Source of the DNA: Pezicula radicicola
Taxonomy: Eukaryota > Ascomycota > Leotiomycetes > Helotiales > Dermateaceae
NCBI GenBank assembly: GCA_003008705.1
Contig: PDUO01000029.1
Span: 631,321-695,320, forward strand
Direction of reading: 5' to 3'
DNA: 64,000 bases
The notes beneath the pieces were generated by a model, which did not search any database, had not been told where the DNA came from, and worked only from the letters and a program-made list of their open reading frames with translations. Shown in pieces: positions 11,655 to 24,343 of this stretch. Position numbers and translations under genes: made by a program. How positions within the stretch are numbered: the stretch's first letter is position 1; the number at the start of each line of letters is the position of its first letter.

Positions 11655-12506
11655 GATTGTGGTGAGGTATTGAGCTTGGTTGCTGAAGTTGATGAGGACG
11701 ATGGAACGAAGTTGAGGATTGTGAGTAACCTAGATCAGGTTGATCATTCCCTTCGAGGTTTGATCTTTAAGGAAGGAACGAAGCAAACAAACAAAGTCGG
11801 ACAGTATCCACCACGCTCCTTCCTTTCTTTGCGGCTTTCTTTGCCCCTTCCCCCTGAGCACTTGCCGCAATACTTTGCTTTCTTCGTGAAGCAAACTTGC
11901 ATATGTATCCAACTAAGAAATCTCTTCCATCTCTTTCGGTTTCTTCGTTTAAGTGGTCCTGCTCTTGCTCTAACTCAATCTGATCTGAAAATCTGAGTGC
12001 CTAACTTCACTTTAAGTGATCAATTTATATCTCATCAGCAACCTCAAGTGCCTAGAATCACTGGAGACCGAAACTAATTCCTCCAACAACCATGATGATA
12101 CTCTAGCTACCAAACATCAGCAGAGCCTGAACATACTTTACATCAGCGAAAGAAAATAGCTGGGAAATATTTAGCCACGAACAACTAACTAGCCGCAATC
12201 CTCACAGCAGATAAGAGATGGAAGCAGAGAATAAACAACATCACGAAGAATTACAAAAAGATAATGTTTGTTCCTCAGGTTGTTTGCAGTAGCTTCATCT
12301 AAGACTGTAAACGAACCTGTTGTCTACCTCTTTGAAAACGTTCCTTCAACAAGACAAATACTTTGTGTGTATGTATGGATGGATGGATTTATGTGTCATA
12401 TCTCATCCTATTTTTTTAAACAGCCTTAATCGCCGACATATCTCATTGCCCTTGTCAAGAGTGTCGTATCTGAACCATCCAAAACGCCGCCATCAGTCAC
12501 CACCCC
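11655..12506. other. Spacer between MYND-SET start and Zn2Cys6 stop
   Basis: No supported gene. It must contain the promoter of the minus-strand MYND-SET gene and the 3' end of the Zn2Cys6 gene. Short open frames on both strands look like chance. Confidence 0.5.
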
Positions 12507-14844
12507 TTAAGGGTTGTAAGTATTCATAAATCCCCAAAAGCTATCACTCCCAAAATCACCCTCAAATTGCCAATTATTTATTGGAGACAAACTATCATTA
12601 ACAATACCGCGCAAATTTGGATCATACATCTCAAGGCCAGCACTAGTATTTGCAGCGTCAATTGCTCCTAGCTGTGGATCAAATGCTACACTTGTCAGAT
12701 CATTGTAGAAGAGATCGTGCATTGGTTGCAGAGGTGCTAGACCGCTGAAGTCCAGATCGGTGGGAATGATGTTCGTATTCCACGAAGTGTCGTTTGTCTG
12801 TCCTGGGGAAGGAATGGAGTTGGACGAATTGGAGGGCGGTGTGGGGTTGTTGAGATAAGAGCTGGAATTAGGGACGGAAGCGTTAGTTGAGAAAGAAGAG
12901 CGAGATGAGCTTTCAGGATGGAGAGGTTGATAAGAAGTCATGTTGGCTAGGTCATTAGACATATTGGAAGGAGGAGTTGGCAGAGGTAGTGTTCTGGAAT
13001 GGGAAGGTTTTGTGAGACCCAGTGCTTTCTTCATGCGGACATGAATAGCTTTCACAACTCCCAAGGCTGCTTTTGCCATGACGTTGCGTTCGGATATTAT
13101 CTGGAAACGTTCCTTAGCCCAGTCGAAATGTTGCAAGGTGCCATCCAAGAATTCTCTATTATCGCCGGGATGCAATATATAGATCGCAGCCACAAGGACG
13201 ATGGCATCAAATGTATTAAGTACAATACTAAACATTTTGTAGTGCTTGACTTTTAAATGTTGGAAGTAAACTCGCTGGGCCCGAAGGATATCAAGGGCGG
13301 CTTTCAATGCAGCGGTTCGACTTTTAGCGTTAGTAAATATGTAGGGACGATGAAGAACCATGATAGTAAAAGCGGCAGAATTTTCGAACTGAGGCCTGGT
13401 GCCACGAAGCCATTGGCACTCGGGATGGTCATCAAAAGTCGTATCAGGGTTCTCGGTTCGGAAGAAAGCTGGGCAATGCTCGTATATTTGGAGAATTTGA
13501 TGGTGCATCTTCTCGACTTTGGAAGAGTCTTTTGGATGTGGGCCTTCTTTCTCCAGTATTAGAATATCACGTAATGGAGCAGCAATCTCAGCATTCCACA
13601 GAAGGGCAGTCAGGGGAGTCGGACGATCCGTTGAGGATCTTGGTTGCGGTGCTACCTCTCTTCGGTTTTTGGGGATAGGAGCATCAATGGGAAATGTAGC
13701 CCACGCGTCCCGCAAGTCAATTGTTGTTGGTCTCCCCAGCACCAACGCCATGTGCACATCCCATATCGAAAGAAGCAGCCACATTCTTCTCTGTATCTGA
13801 ACAATCCATAGGTTTTCCAAAGCCTGCGGTGCGTCGCGTGGATGGTGGTCTACAATATCCTTGTGAAGGCCGATCTCCTGGGCATCCCGAATGGTTTGCG
13901 AGAGAGAGTGCCAGCTTTCTGGAACCATTCCACAATTTTTCAGATATGATGTCCTCAAGAAGCCAGCCTGGACGGTGACCAGGGTTGTGCTACGCTTTCC
14001 AAGCAAGCATAGGATCGACTGCCCAGATTCGCTGTAATCACTAGCAAGATCATCAAAGGTCATCGCGGCGGCATATTTAATTGCATCGAGGCTTGGGTCG
14101 TAATCTGGAGGTTGAAATTGTAAAGCGAGAGCGAGAGCCTGGAAAAGAAGGGCAGGAAAGAACCGCAAATCTGCAGTCAACTCCAAGGGGCCTTTATTGA
14201 GGACGGAGAATGACAAATTGCTCCAGTCAGCCCAGAGATCTCGAAACATTGATTCGTCTATGGAGAAGTACGTCGGATTCACATCTTGGAAAAATGTCTC
14301 AAGGAGTTTTTCGATATGCGGCTTCGACGGCAGTTGTCTTATTAGGCTCTTGTACTTCTCCCGCAGGCCGTTGATATTCGCGCCGGATGATGTCAGATTG
14401 GATGGAAAGGAGTCGCCACCATAATCCTCAATTTTCTTGAATATTCCAAGCGTGTTGTTCCCATTCTCTTTGGCATAACCAAGGGCTGCAACCTGGGTGG
14501 CAGAGCTCGTTTCGAGTTTGGAAGCAGAATTGATCCCGTTGTTGGACGATGCCGCCGCATCTTCCTCCAGCTGTTGTTTCCTCGCAGACTCATTCTCGTA
14601 ATGGCAAGCAGATTGCTTTCCTCGGGTGACACAATTAGAACAGGGAGAAGCTCGATCACACTGCATGGCATTAGTCGGAGGATAGGAAAAGAGCTTCTTG
14701 CGACGACGAGGGATCTCGATATACCTTTTGCTTACGCCTGTGGCATTCTGTACACGATATGACGATGCGTTTGCGTTTCCTTGGTGGCTTTACCTGGTCG
14801 CTGGCTGGAGGCCTCTTGAGATTATCGGTCGCACTTGGAGTCAT
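12507..14844 (-). CDS. Zn2Cys6 transcription factor with fungal-specific TF domain
   Basis: Exon 1 (14844-14725, 40 codons) and exon 2 (14660-12507) are separated by a 64-bp intron (GTATAT donor, ATGCAG acceptor) and give about 757 residues. The intron splits the zinc cluster: exon 1 ends CTECHRRKQK and exon 2 begins CDRASPCSNC. The result is CX2CX6CX5CX2CX8C at about residues 31-59, preceded by a basic stretch PPRKRKR. The middle region (about 140-560) has the helical pattern of the Fungal_trans domain, with YFSIDESMF near its start. The C-terminal ~180 residues are rich in Ser, Asn and Pro, like an activation region. A nuclear DNA-binding regulator is secure. Target genes are unknown; the nearest other genes are a MYND-SET protein and a histidine kinase, which do not suggest a pathway. 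Confidence 0.9.
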
Positions 14845-16609
14845 GGCAAATAATTGAACTGGTGATCACACAGACTGCTGGCGATGATTCGGGGGGATGG
14901 ATAAGAGAATGATGTTGAATTACTATGCGCTTGAGCCTCAAAGGCCCCGCCAAAGATTTGAGCGTCGTCAAGGGGCCGAAGCTTCTCCTGCCTATGATGG
15001 TAGAGGTTGGTATTCCGAAGCAACGGGACCGCTTCATTTGTTTCGGATGGACTTACTGCGCTGCTTGCCTCTTATCACGGTAGTTTGTGATTATGGCAGA
15101 TGGATGGTTGAGGCGGTAGTATTGATTACTGCATCATACGGCATTAGCGTGGTGAGGGTGAGATGCCCTTCGGTGTCGAATGAATAAACTCCGGCTCCCC
15201 AGACAAAACTCCTGTACGACTGCAACGTAAAATTTGTTCTTGTGCTTGCGCTAGAAAGAAACAACAATGTAAAGATTTATTAGGCTTTCAACATATGAGA
15301 CTAAACAAAATAAAGTTTATGTACCGTAGCTCTTGGTAGTTCTAGGTGCAAACCTTTCACTCCAATCAATTGGGCTCTTATTCTTACTGTAGGTACCTTT
15401 TCGTACCGATATCACTTCCTATTAAGGAGGGAATTGCACTCTAGACCCCAAGGAAGCAGATTTAAGTGTGCAGTACTGTACAGTACCAACTGACAAAATG
15501 CAGTTTTTAACTGCACGATCACTTGAACTCTGTTCCTGGGCTATAAGCTCCCGACTATAAATCATACGACTTCTGTATAGTGCGGAGCAGAACGAAAGTT
15601 ACAGACTTTTCGGTAGTCTCCATGGTCAACCCCTCCAGTCAAACCAACGCTGACTCGTTCTAACTTACGCAAGGTTCCCCAATGTTTATTTTGTCCAAGG
15701 CAGGCCTTTGGAGGTTGGGACTTTGTGACTTAGGTACGGTAATACGGTAATAGCCATTTGTACTTTGTACCACCAAATAAATGTCTTCTTAGATATCTTC
15801 TTAGACTAAAAGTAAGTCCCTGGGCACAAGCAGAAAGCGAGGGAAACACGCTACGAGGCCCGTTAGGCTGTTTAGAGGGGGGCTGAGAAAACGCCACCGG
15901 GGCATCGAGATCTTCGTCGCAGATAGTCAGATTCAAGAGATCTTCGCTACCAGAAAGTCAGAACAGTTGTAAATATACTGTCATTTCCCCAGTGAATTCA
16001 CGATACCACTGACTTCTACTCTAGCCCTCTAGTGGATTCTCTGCCACAGCCAGATGTACAGTACCGAAGTCTATCAGCTTGCCGTGCACGCCGTGCTCGC
16101 CGAGTGCTGACCCTATGTTTTTTTGCAGACCTCAGGGCTCAATCGCTAATGCACAGTGACGTCGGTGCCGGTCTTCCAAGGCTGTCTTTGCTGATGCTCC
16201 CCTATGTCCCTGTAGTCCCCGATATACGTGCCCTACAACCTGATCCCTCTTCCCACATCACCTCAAACCCACTGTCGGACGACCTACATACTGTACCGTG
16301 ACTGCCACCCAAAAATTCCAGGTTAAATTCACAAGTTCAGCCTCTCCAGCAAGTTGTGCTTGGATTCGCTCTGTACCCGTAGCGAGTAATGTCGACCCAT
16401 CCTGTAAGTGTCTTTCTCTTTACATCCACCTCAAGTTTCAAGCATAAACAATCAGTCAATCAATCAATCAATCAATCAATACCTTAGGTATCCACCAATC
16501 CTAATGCTTCTCTTACGCAGCTTGAATTCTCTTCAAGAACAAGCCGTCTTCCATTCACGCAGTACTACATCATCGTCCTGGCATCGCTACGAGGTTGAAG
16601 AGGGGCCCC
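14845..16609. other. Divergent promoter region between Zn2Cys6 and histidine-kinase genes
   Basis: About 1.76 kb with no supported gene. Several GTACAGTAC-type palindromes occur near 15475. An ATG at 16388 is followed after five codons by a GTAAGT donor, and an ACGCAG acceptor lies at 16515-16520. Spliced or not, this ATG gives only a short peptide that stops before 16610, so it may be an upstream ORF in the kinase leader. Confidence 0.5.
16455..16480. repeat. (TCAA)n microsatellite
   Basis: About six tandem copies of a four-base unit in the presumed 5' leader of the histidine kinase. Confidence 0.9.
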
Positions 16610-19600
16610 ATGGCGCCCGTAGCTGCCACTGTCGCGCTGTCGCACGTAGACGGCGTGTCTGACAGTGCAAGGGCACGCGAGTTATACAAGTAAGGATGCA
16701 ATTGCTCGTTGACGTGGTGTACAAGCACAAAATGGATCATGCTGATCTCGTCACAGATACTACCAGCCAAATACACCCGGATCAGCAGCACCACTAAGCC
16801 TTATAGTACCTTCACGGGCCTCAACGGCCAACGACGATGACCAGCGCGAGCTACTGGTCAGCTCTAATGTTAGCTCCTCAAAGACATCTTCGCCCGATAC
16901 GGCCCTGACAGCATTCGCCCAACTGGTATCATGGAGGACGAAGGCGCAAAGGGCAATGATTAGCGTGATTGATGCCGAGACACAATATTTCATCGCCGAG
17001 AGTACGAAAACTGTTGACTTACTCGACAATACGAAACATGAGCCTGGAGACGAAATTTGGATAGGCTGCAGTGCAGTGAGCAAGGCGGGAAGGCTGTGCG
17101 AGAGAACGATTGCTGTTGCGCCCACAGCACGAGGAGAATACCCGTCTTTCATAGTCAATGATTTGAGATTGGATGAGCGCTTCTGTGAGCTTTCACTCGT
17201 GCAGGGCCCTCCATATCTGAAGTTCTATGCCGGTGTGCCTCTGATAACGAAACGTGGAATCCCCATTGGGAGCCTTTTCATAGTTGATGACCGGGTACGA
17301 AATGGCCTCAGCAAGGACGAGATATATTTTATGGGTACAATGGCCAGCACGATTATGAGACACATGGAGATGGTTCGAGAGGTTGAAGAGCACCGACGGG
17401 GCATGAAAATGAGCCGTGGTCTAGCCTCGTTTGTCGAAGGCCGTTCGGAACTTATTGAAGCAGAAGCTGACACGGAGGAAGGTGAAGGAACGCGGATTGC
17501 CGGCCAGTTTGAGACTGATAGTGGAATTGGAACCAGTAAGACAAAGTCTAAAGCCGGTTCTACACGAGGTTCCCATGCTGGATCTGTTGGCAGTATAGAG
17601 CGCAAGGAGAGGGAATACTCTAATGCTATGTTCAAAACCGAGGAGACCCTATTTGCAAGCCGCGAGAAGTCAGAAACACCAAGTACAAGAGGAGAACATG
17701 GAACCGACTTGCCCACAGGTACGGACTTATCGCCCGCCAGCCAGAGTGTATCATCACCCCCCGCCGATCCATTGGATAAGGGTACAACACCCAGCGATGA
17801 TATATCGGAAGAATCTACAATGAAGATCGTATTCTCACGCGCTGCAAATCTTATACGAGAGGCTTTCGAAATTGATGGTGGCACAGTTTTCTATGATGCG
17901 CAGAGGGGATTCAACACTGATTTTGAACCGAAGCCTCCGAATTTGTCACATATGGAAAGCGCAAGCAGTAGTGACGAATTACAAACAATTGACAGTTTGG
18001 ATACTGGGGATGGCAGTGTTCCTAGTAGGTTCGCATCTTCTCCCAATTCATCATCACCCATATCGCCAATGGATCCGAAGTCCCCCAGGCAGAGAGAAGG
18101 CATGTTTTCGCGATCATCTATTCCGAATCGCAAACCAGTGGAAATACTAGGGTTCTCATCAGCAGCCGCATCCTCTATCGATGGTGATGAGTACCCAGGC
18201 CCACATTCTTTTGTGCCATTTGATGAGAAATCACTTCACACCCTTCTTCGTCGCTTCCCTCGTGGCAAGTTGTGGACGTTCGACGTGGGTGGGGCTGTCT
18301 CGTCCTCGTCAGAAGAAGAGAGCTTTCGACCTTACGAGAAGCTGGATCCGTTGCAGCGAGCAAGAGACACTAAACGACACAAGAAACAAGCTGCTCGAAA
18401 TCAATCCGATGCTAAGTTCCTGCTTAGGCATTTTCCCGGTGTTCGCCAACTCCTTTTTGTTCCCCTTTGGGATGCCTCCCGTTCACGATGGCTTAGTGCA
18501 TGCTGCGCATGGTCAAGAGAGCCAACTCGCGTCTTATCGAAGCAAAGTGAATTGGGATTTTTGAGCGCCTTTGGAAATTCTGTGATGGCTGAATGCTCCC
18601 GGATTGACACGGAAATTGCTGATCAAAAGAAAGGGGATTTTATTGGTAGCATCTCTCACGAGCTTCGATCACCGCTTCATGGAATTCTAGCAAGTGCCGA
18701 GTTCCTAAGTGAAGAGGTAACCGACGGCTTCTCGAAAGGCTTGGTTGAGACAATAGACAGTTGCGGGCGGACGTTGCTTGATACTATTGTAAGTCATTTG
18801 CATCACATAGCAGAATCAACGTGGCTTCACTCATTATTTCTCGATATTTTGGCTTTTCCTCGCTAATCGATCTTGTCTCACAGAACCACATTCTTGACTT
18901 CTCAAAAATCAACCATTTCGAAAAGAACTGGCGAAGAACTAAGCGTTCTTCCCGGCCAAACGCTCACCAAACACCCAGTGCTCTTAACATGCGCCAATCT
19001 GATATGCCCATGATCAATCTTTGTGCTGAGGTTGACGTGTCGGTAGTCTGCGAAGAGATAGTTGAAGGTGTTTTTGCAGGCCACGTCTTCCAGAATGTCA
19101 CAGCAAAGTCATTCGATATGGTGCCTGATGCACGAGGGAAAATGTCAGATCCAAGAAAGCTCAGTTCAGAACGACCAGATGAAGGATCAGAGCGTGTGCA
19201 ACATCAAGATGTTGCTGTCATTCTTGATGTGGATGTTCAGAACTATCATTTTACGACACAACCCGGTGCCTTCCGCCGAGTCATTATGAACCTTCTTGGG
19301 AATGCGTTGAAATATACTTCGCATGGTTATGTACAGATCAAATTGGAATCTAGAGAGATGGATGATCTGATAACTAGTGCAGATACCATACCGAGGTCTA
19401 TGGTCACACTAACAGTGCAAGACACAGGTAGGGGAATTTCTGCGGAGTTCCTTCGCTCGAAGCTGTTTACTCCTTTTGCACAGGAAAACTCCCTATCAAG
19501 CGGAACAGGACTTGGCCTATCGATTGTTCGCAGTATCGTTGCTCTGCTCGAAGGAGAGATTAAGATTGATAGTGAGCTTGGTCGTGGTACTCGTAAGTTA

Positions 19601-21200
19601 TTACCCATTTCATTCTACTAAACTTGCAAAGCGTAATGCAGTATTTGAGGTACTAATAATTTTCAGAGGTCCGAGTGACTTTTCCACTCCTACGAGAAAT
19701 GCCAAAGACTGCTGATTCTGGGGGCAGCGCAAACACGCCAAAGTCCAATACCTCGATGACACGGGAGACTGACGAATCTATATCCTTGCTACGTACTCGT
19801 GTCGTCGGTCAGAAGGTGTCCCTATATGGCTTCGACCTTGATACTAAAGACCCAATAAATTACCAAGCGGACCAACTACTTAAAGCATCCGTCACAAACT
19901 TTCTAACCAATTGGTATGGATTACAGGTTGTACCTCTCGGCCAAAGAGTAAATATGATTGTCGCAAACGAAGCCGACCCATCTACCATCTCCAGACTAAC
20001 CCGCCCATCGAAAAATCATAGCAAAAGTCCATCAATTCTAGTTCTCTGCTCCCACTCCTCCCGTTTCGATCGATCCCTCTCCCAGTCCAAGAGCAATGGG
20101 AATTGCGGTTTTGTAGCTAAGCCCGTTGGACCCCTCAAACTGGCCCGCGCGCTGCTCCAAGTTCTTGAAGGCGCACCAGTCACCCCAGGTTTCGTGTCCG
20201 ATCCCAAAAGAGACTCGTCGAACCTCAATCCAAATGATCTGAGCAATGTGTTTGAAGAGCTTTCTATGTCACCCGAGATGCTAGACAATAGTCGCATGGC
20301 TGCAGATAGCGAGAACGCAAGAAAGGCCATTGAGAGCCCAACTCCTAATGCTGCTGATGATAAGAATAAGGAGTTTCCATTCCCAGTTGATTCTAAGCCA
20401 CCTCTTCCACAGAGTCATAGTGTGCCGGGTGATGCGAATAGTTTGGTAGCAAAGGGACTTGTCACAAACAAGAATGTGCCCAATCCAAAACTCGCTTCCG
20501 TCGCTCTCTCATCTATGGAAGCAGCCACTAGCTCCAGCTCGTCTACTGGATCTACCTCTACTCCAAAAGGACCGCAAATCAATGTCAATCTCCCCACGCC
20601 CAGCCTACATGCCTCCGGAATAAAAGCCAAGCCCGCATTTCCTTCTCCGCGCTTGTTGCTTGTAGATGATAACAAGATCAACTTGAAGTTGCTACATACC
20701 TATATGCGGAAACGCAAATATGATGTTGTGGATGAGGCGGAGAATGGGCTGGAAGCTGTAGATAAGGCGAAAGCGAGATTTGAGAGTGGTGATGTTGGGT
20801 ATGACATTATCTTTATGGATGTTAGGTAAGTATCTTCTCCTTCTCTTAATAATTGCCCCTGTTTTATATCTATTAATGGACGCTAACTTCCAAAATAGTA
20901 TGCCAGTCCTCGACGGCTTCGGTGCCACCCGTCAAATTCGTGCGCTAGAAGAATCTAAACGGAAAAAGATGGCCGTAAAAGAGAAAGACAATCCACAAAG
21001 CAAACAAAAAGCAGAGGTAGTCATACCAGCACTGGTGATTGCATTAACCGGCTTAGCGAGTTCTAGAGACCAGAGCGAAGCGTTTAGTAGTGGTATTGAT
21101 CTCTTCCTCACTAAACCGGTCTCGTTCAAGGAGGTAGGCAAGATGTTAGATAATTGGGAAGCTAATCGCGAGAGGGAAGGGTTATTGAGAGCTGAGGAAT

Positions 21201-21202
<2 letters not shown>
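16610..21202 (+). CDS. GAF-domain hybrid histidine kinase with C-terminal receiver
   Basis: Five exons: 16610-16689, 16757-18788, 18884-19592, 19667-20825 and 20899-21202. All junction phases agree and give 1427 residues. Order of parts: a GAF domain (about 70-230; ends LITKRGIPIGSLFIVDD), a long Ser-rich linker, the HisKA dimerisation helix with SISHELRSPLHG (His at about 661), then the HATPase with NLLGNALKYT (N-box, about 840), DTGRGIS, FTPF and GTGLGLSIV. A second low-complexity linker leads to a receiver with LLVDDNKIN and IIFMDVSMPVLDG (phospho-acceptor Asp at about 1325) and a conserved Lys in LTKPV. No membrane segment is seen, so it is a cytosolic multistep phosphorelay sensor. Its signal is not known. 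The start at 16610 is chosen because frames further upstream contain stops. Confidence 0.9.

Positions 21203-21230
<28 letters not shown>
21201..21230 (+). repeat. (GAAA)n microsatellite at the kinase stop codon
   Basis: About seven GAAA units begin inside the TGA stop codon of the histidine kinase and run into the 3' UTR. Confidence 0.9.
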
Positions 21231-21231
<1 letters not shown>

Positions 21232-22310
21232 GGTGGGTATGCAAGAGATGAGATGTAGTTCTTGCATATAATTTGCAGCGGATTAACGTGAAAGTATTGG
21301 TAATTTTGCTTCTTCGATTTCTCTTTTTCTGGCTCGTTTTACTTTGGTTTCGTAGGACGGGTTTATGGCTGGCGTTTTTGGGGTTGTGGGTTCCATTAAT
21401 GAATTAGTACTAGGGTTAGATACTTATACCTAAGGGTAGGTAGGTGTATTTGGCGTGATATGAAGAGATGGGTGGAATGGATAGATTGATGGAATGATTA
21501 TGATATGACTCTTTCCTATTGTGAGGTGGAAGGGAAAGGAGGGGGGAGGGGAAGTGTACAATAAGTGGCTTTGAGAATGAGCATTGGGGTGTGTTGATGT
21601 GTGTTGATAGACAGGGGCTGCTAGGGTGATGAGAGGGGAGTTGCTGGGGAAGAGCGATGGATGGATGGCATGAGAGAGGGGATGGTATGAAGATAGCTAA
21701 ATAGCTTGGTAGGTAGCTAGGTAGGTTATGTAGTGGAAAATTACGAATGAATGAATTAGATAATGAATAGATAGCTTGTCTGTGTGTGTGTGTGTTGTGA
21801 TACGGTACGATACGGTATGCTTTGCTGTATTGAGTAGTGAGATAAGTAAGGATTATGTGAGTGAGACAGGTGAGTAGTGCAAGTGCAAGTGGTAGTTATG
21901 TGAGTATATTATATTACTGGGTACTGCCGTATCTTAACTGTTGTAAGATTGTTAGGTCTAGTTGAAGTTTTCAGTGAGAATGTTGTGTTTTATAGGAAGT
22001 TAGTTTGTGGTATTTTAATTTGATTCTTATTTAAGAGAGAGAGAAGCGGGATATAGGATTAGGGGAATAGAGAAGTAATGAGAGATAGGTAGGGGATAGG
22101 AGACAGATTTTAGTTATTGTTAGTGTAAAAGTAGGTCAGTTATAGAGGGAGATAAGGTAGAATATAAACAGGTGCTTAGTAACTTAGTTTTGGTTGTTCG
22201 AATGGTTTACTTGTTTTGAGTAACTCTCTTAATCTGGGTAACTCATTTGATGCAGCTATTTGTTTCAAAGCTTGTATTGTACAGTACAAGCAACGCTAAA
22301 GTCGATAGTA
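21231..22310. other. Purine-rich spacer between convergent genes
   Basis: About 1.1 kb of G/A- and T-rich, low-complexity DNA on the plus strand with a (TG)n run near 21780. It probably holds the 3' ends of two convergent genes. No gene is supported. A GAGTAACTC motif lies near 22219. Confidence 0.6.
22270..22291. repeat. 22-bp near-perfect palindrome
   Basis: A palindrome centred on GTAC near the 3' end of the F-box/LRR gene. The seven outer bases pair perfectly. Similar GTACAGTAC cores occur elsewhere in the window (15475, 27304, 43776). It may be a terminator-like fold or a binding site; I cannot tell which. Confidence 0.6.
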
Positions 22311-24343
22311 TCATCCCTCTACACAAATATCCGGTCCAGCCCAAACAACGCGTCCACCAACATCCCTATATTCATCATCACCATACTCCCTAAACCTCAT
22401 CTCTAACCTCCCACCCCATTCTCTTCCACCACCCCAAAGTCTCCAAGCCTGTAGTTCTTGAGCTACATTTCTGCTTGCTGCTAGTGTTCTCGGAATCTTG
22501 GTTGGAGGAGAGGTTGATGACGATTTGGTACGGCGAGGACGATCATTATCGCTAGATGACGAGAAGAACGAGAAATCGTTCTGTGATTGCGCGATAAACT
22601 CGTCGGCATCGGGATCCCCTGACACTGAGGAGCCACTGCCGTATGAGGTGAAAAAGTTGTTGCTTGACCTATTATTGTGGATATGATATTGTTTTTGATC
22701 TAGCTCTTGAAATTCGAGACGTAGAATCTGGAGACCGGGAAGGATTTGGGGGGAGCGGCGTGTGAGGGGACCATTTGCTTTTATTACCGTTGCAATTTCT
22801 TGCTCCTGGATGACGCAGGCGGTAATGAAAGTCTTTAGACGGTCGATTACTGGGCCTCGTGTACGTCTTGGTACATCGGTGAGGATTAGAGTGTGGATGC
22901 GTGGATTGGTGTCTGGAGAGGATAGGGGAGAGACACGTTGGTCAATGATATCTGGTTGGAATTCGGCTACATATGGTAGTTCCCCAGGCGGAATCCTGGG
23001 ATTGCCGATACTGCTGACATTCGTGATGATTGAATGGTGTATACGGAGTACTTCAAGACGCATGGCGCAAGATCTTGCGAGGTATTCGACTCCGACAGTT
23101 TGAGAATATAGCATCGAGGCACCCCACGGCTTATGTGATAATTGGCTGGTCGTCCCTGTGACACTTCCTACATCGAGATATTGAAGCCGGCTACCAAGTT
23201 TGCTCCTTAAGATTGATGAAACGCCATACTGCGAGAAACAATTGCCCGAGATATAGAGATGCGTGAGTCCAGTCAGTCTGATGATGGGGTCGCTGATTTC
23301 GATAGGCGTTTGAGATAGCATGTCTCCATGTAGGTTAAGGTACTTCATGAAGGTATCCTCCTCATCTGGTCGGAAAGATACCACGTCCTGCATGGTCCTC
23401 AAAACTTCTGGGTCGAAGCCATCTTCACTATATCGGGGTGGGTCGTCATCATACTTGTTGTCAGGGGAAATATCTTCGTACGACTGCCGGCATTCAAGCT
23501 TGTTCGCTGACATGCCGATTAGTGCTGGGATGACTCCATCCGTGAAGTTGTTGTCTCTCAAGTCAACGCTCCAGATTTGGGTGGCTTCAAATGTTAAGAT
23601 AGGGGGAATATTTCCGTCGTTCAAGTTCGTGTTTCTCAACTTGAGGACTCTAAGTCTGGGAAGTAACTCCGGGACCAAATATGTACGCCAGGCGTCGTTG
23701 GCTCTTGCGCCACTGAGATCCAGGTAAAGAACAGAGAGTAGGTGCCGTGAAGTAAGGAGTCGAATTGGGTATAGGCTAAAACAGTTCGCCGCGGATATCA
23801 TAAGTGGGTATACTCTGCTCCTCTCTGCCTCCTGATCCGGGACAAAGCTGGCAAACTCTGTGTTCCGAAAGCCAGTCAATCCGTCGAGCAGCAGGAAGCG
23901 TAGGTTCGGGAATAGGTATAATTTCTGACAAACCCAAACTCCGTTTATGGTCATTTCGCACGTTTCCCGAAAATGCTTGCCTCTGCATTGTTGTCTCATA
24001 AGAGAACTTGCACCTAACTTTCTCAAGTCCAAGGTCCGTACTTGATTACGGATCTTTTGTCTAACTAGAAGAGCATGGTCGAAGAAGTAAATGATGCGGA
24101 CTATTATGCACACGGGAAAATTAGTTCAGGCTTGATGCATAGGTATTCTTCCCACTTACCACATGACTTGGGAAGGTCGAGGATCTTAGGAATAGGATTG
24201 GACCATAGTTCTCTCGTTGCTGGCTCGTTAATGTAACTGCATACTCGACAAAGATTCCTCAAACTGCTTGTGTCGCAATGTCGTACAACAAGCTCCCATA
24301 CAGAAGGCACGGTGACGGCTGCCGAATAACTTGGTAATCGCAT
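22311..24343 (-). CDS. F-box / leucine-rich-repeat protein
   Basis: Exon 1 (24343-24160) and exon 2 (24100-22311) flank a 59-bp intron (GTAAGT; acceptor AATAG) and give about 657 residues. Exon 1 encodes VPSVWELVVRHCDTSSLRNLCRVCSYIN, a plausible F-box. The middle holds repeated leucine-rich segments such as LLSVLYLDLSGA, LPRLRVLKLRNTNL, WSVDLRDNNF and LTHLYISGNCF, spaced irregularly as in F-box/LRR adaptors. The last ~150 residues are hydrophilic and rich in Ser, Asp and Arg, probably disordered. The likely role is substrate recognition in an SCF ubiquitin ligase, inferred from architecture. It is convergent with the histidine kinase, with 1.1 kb between the stops. Confidence 0.78.
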
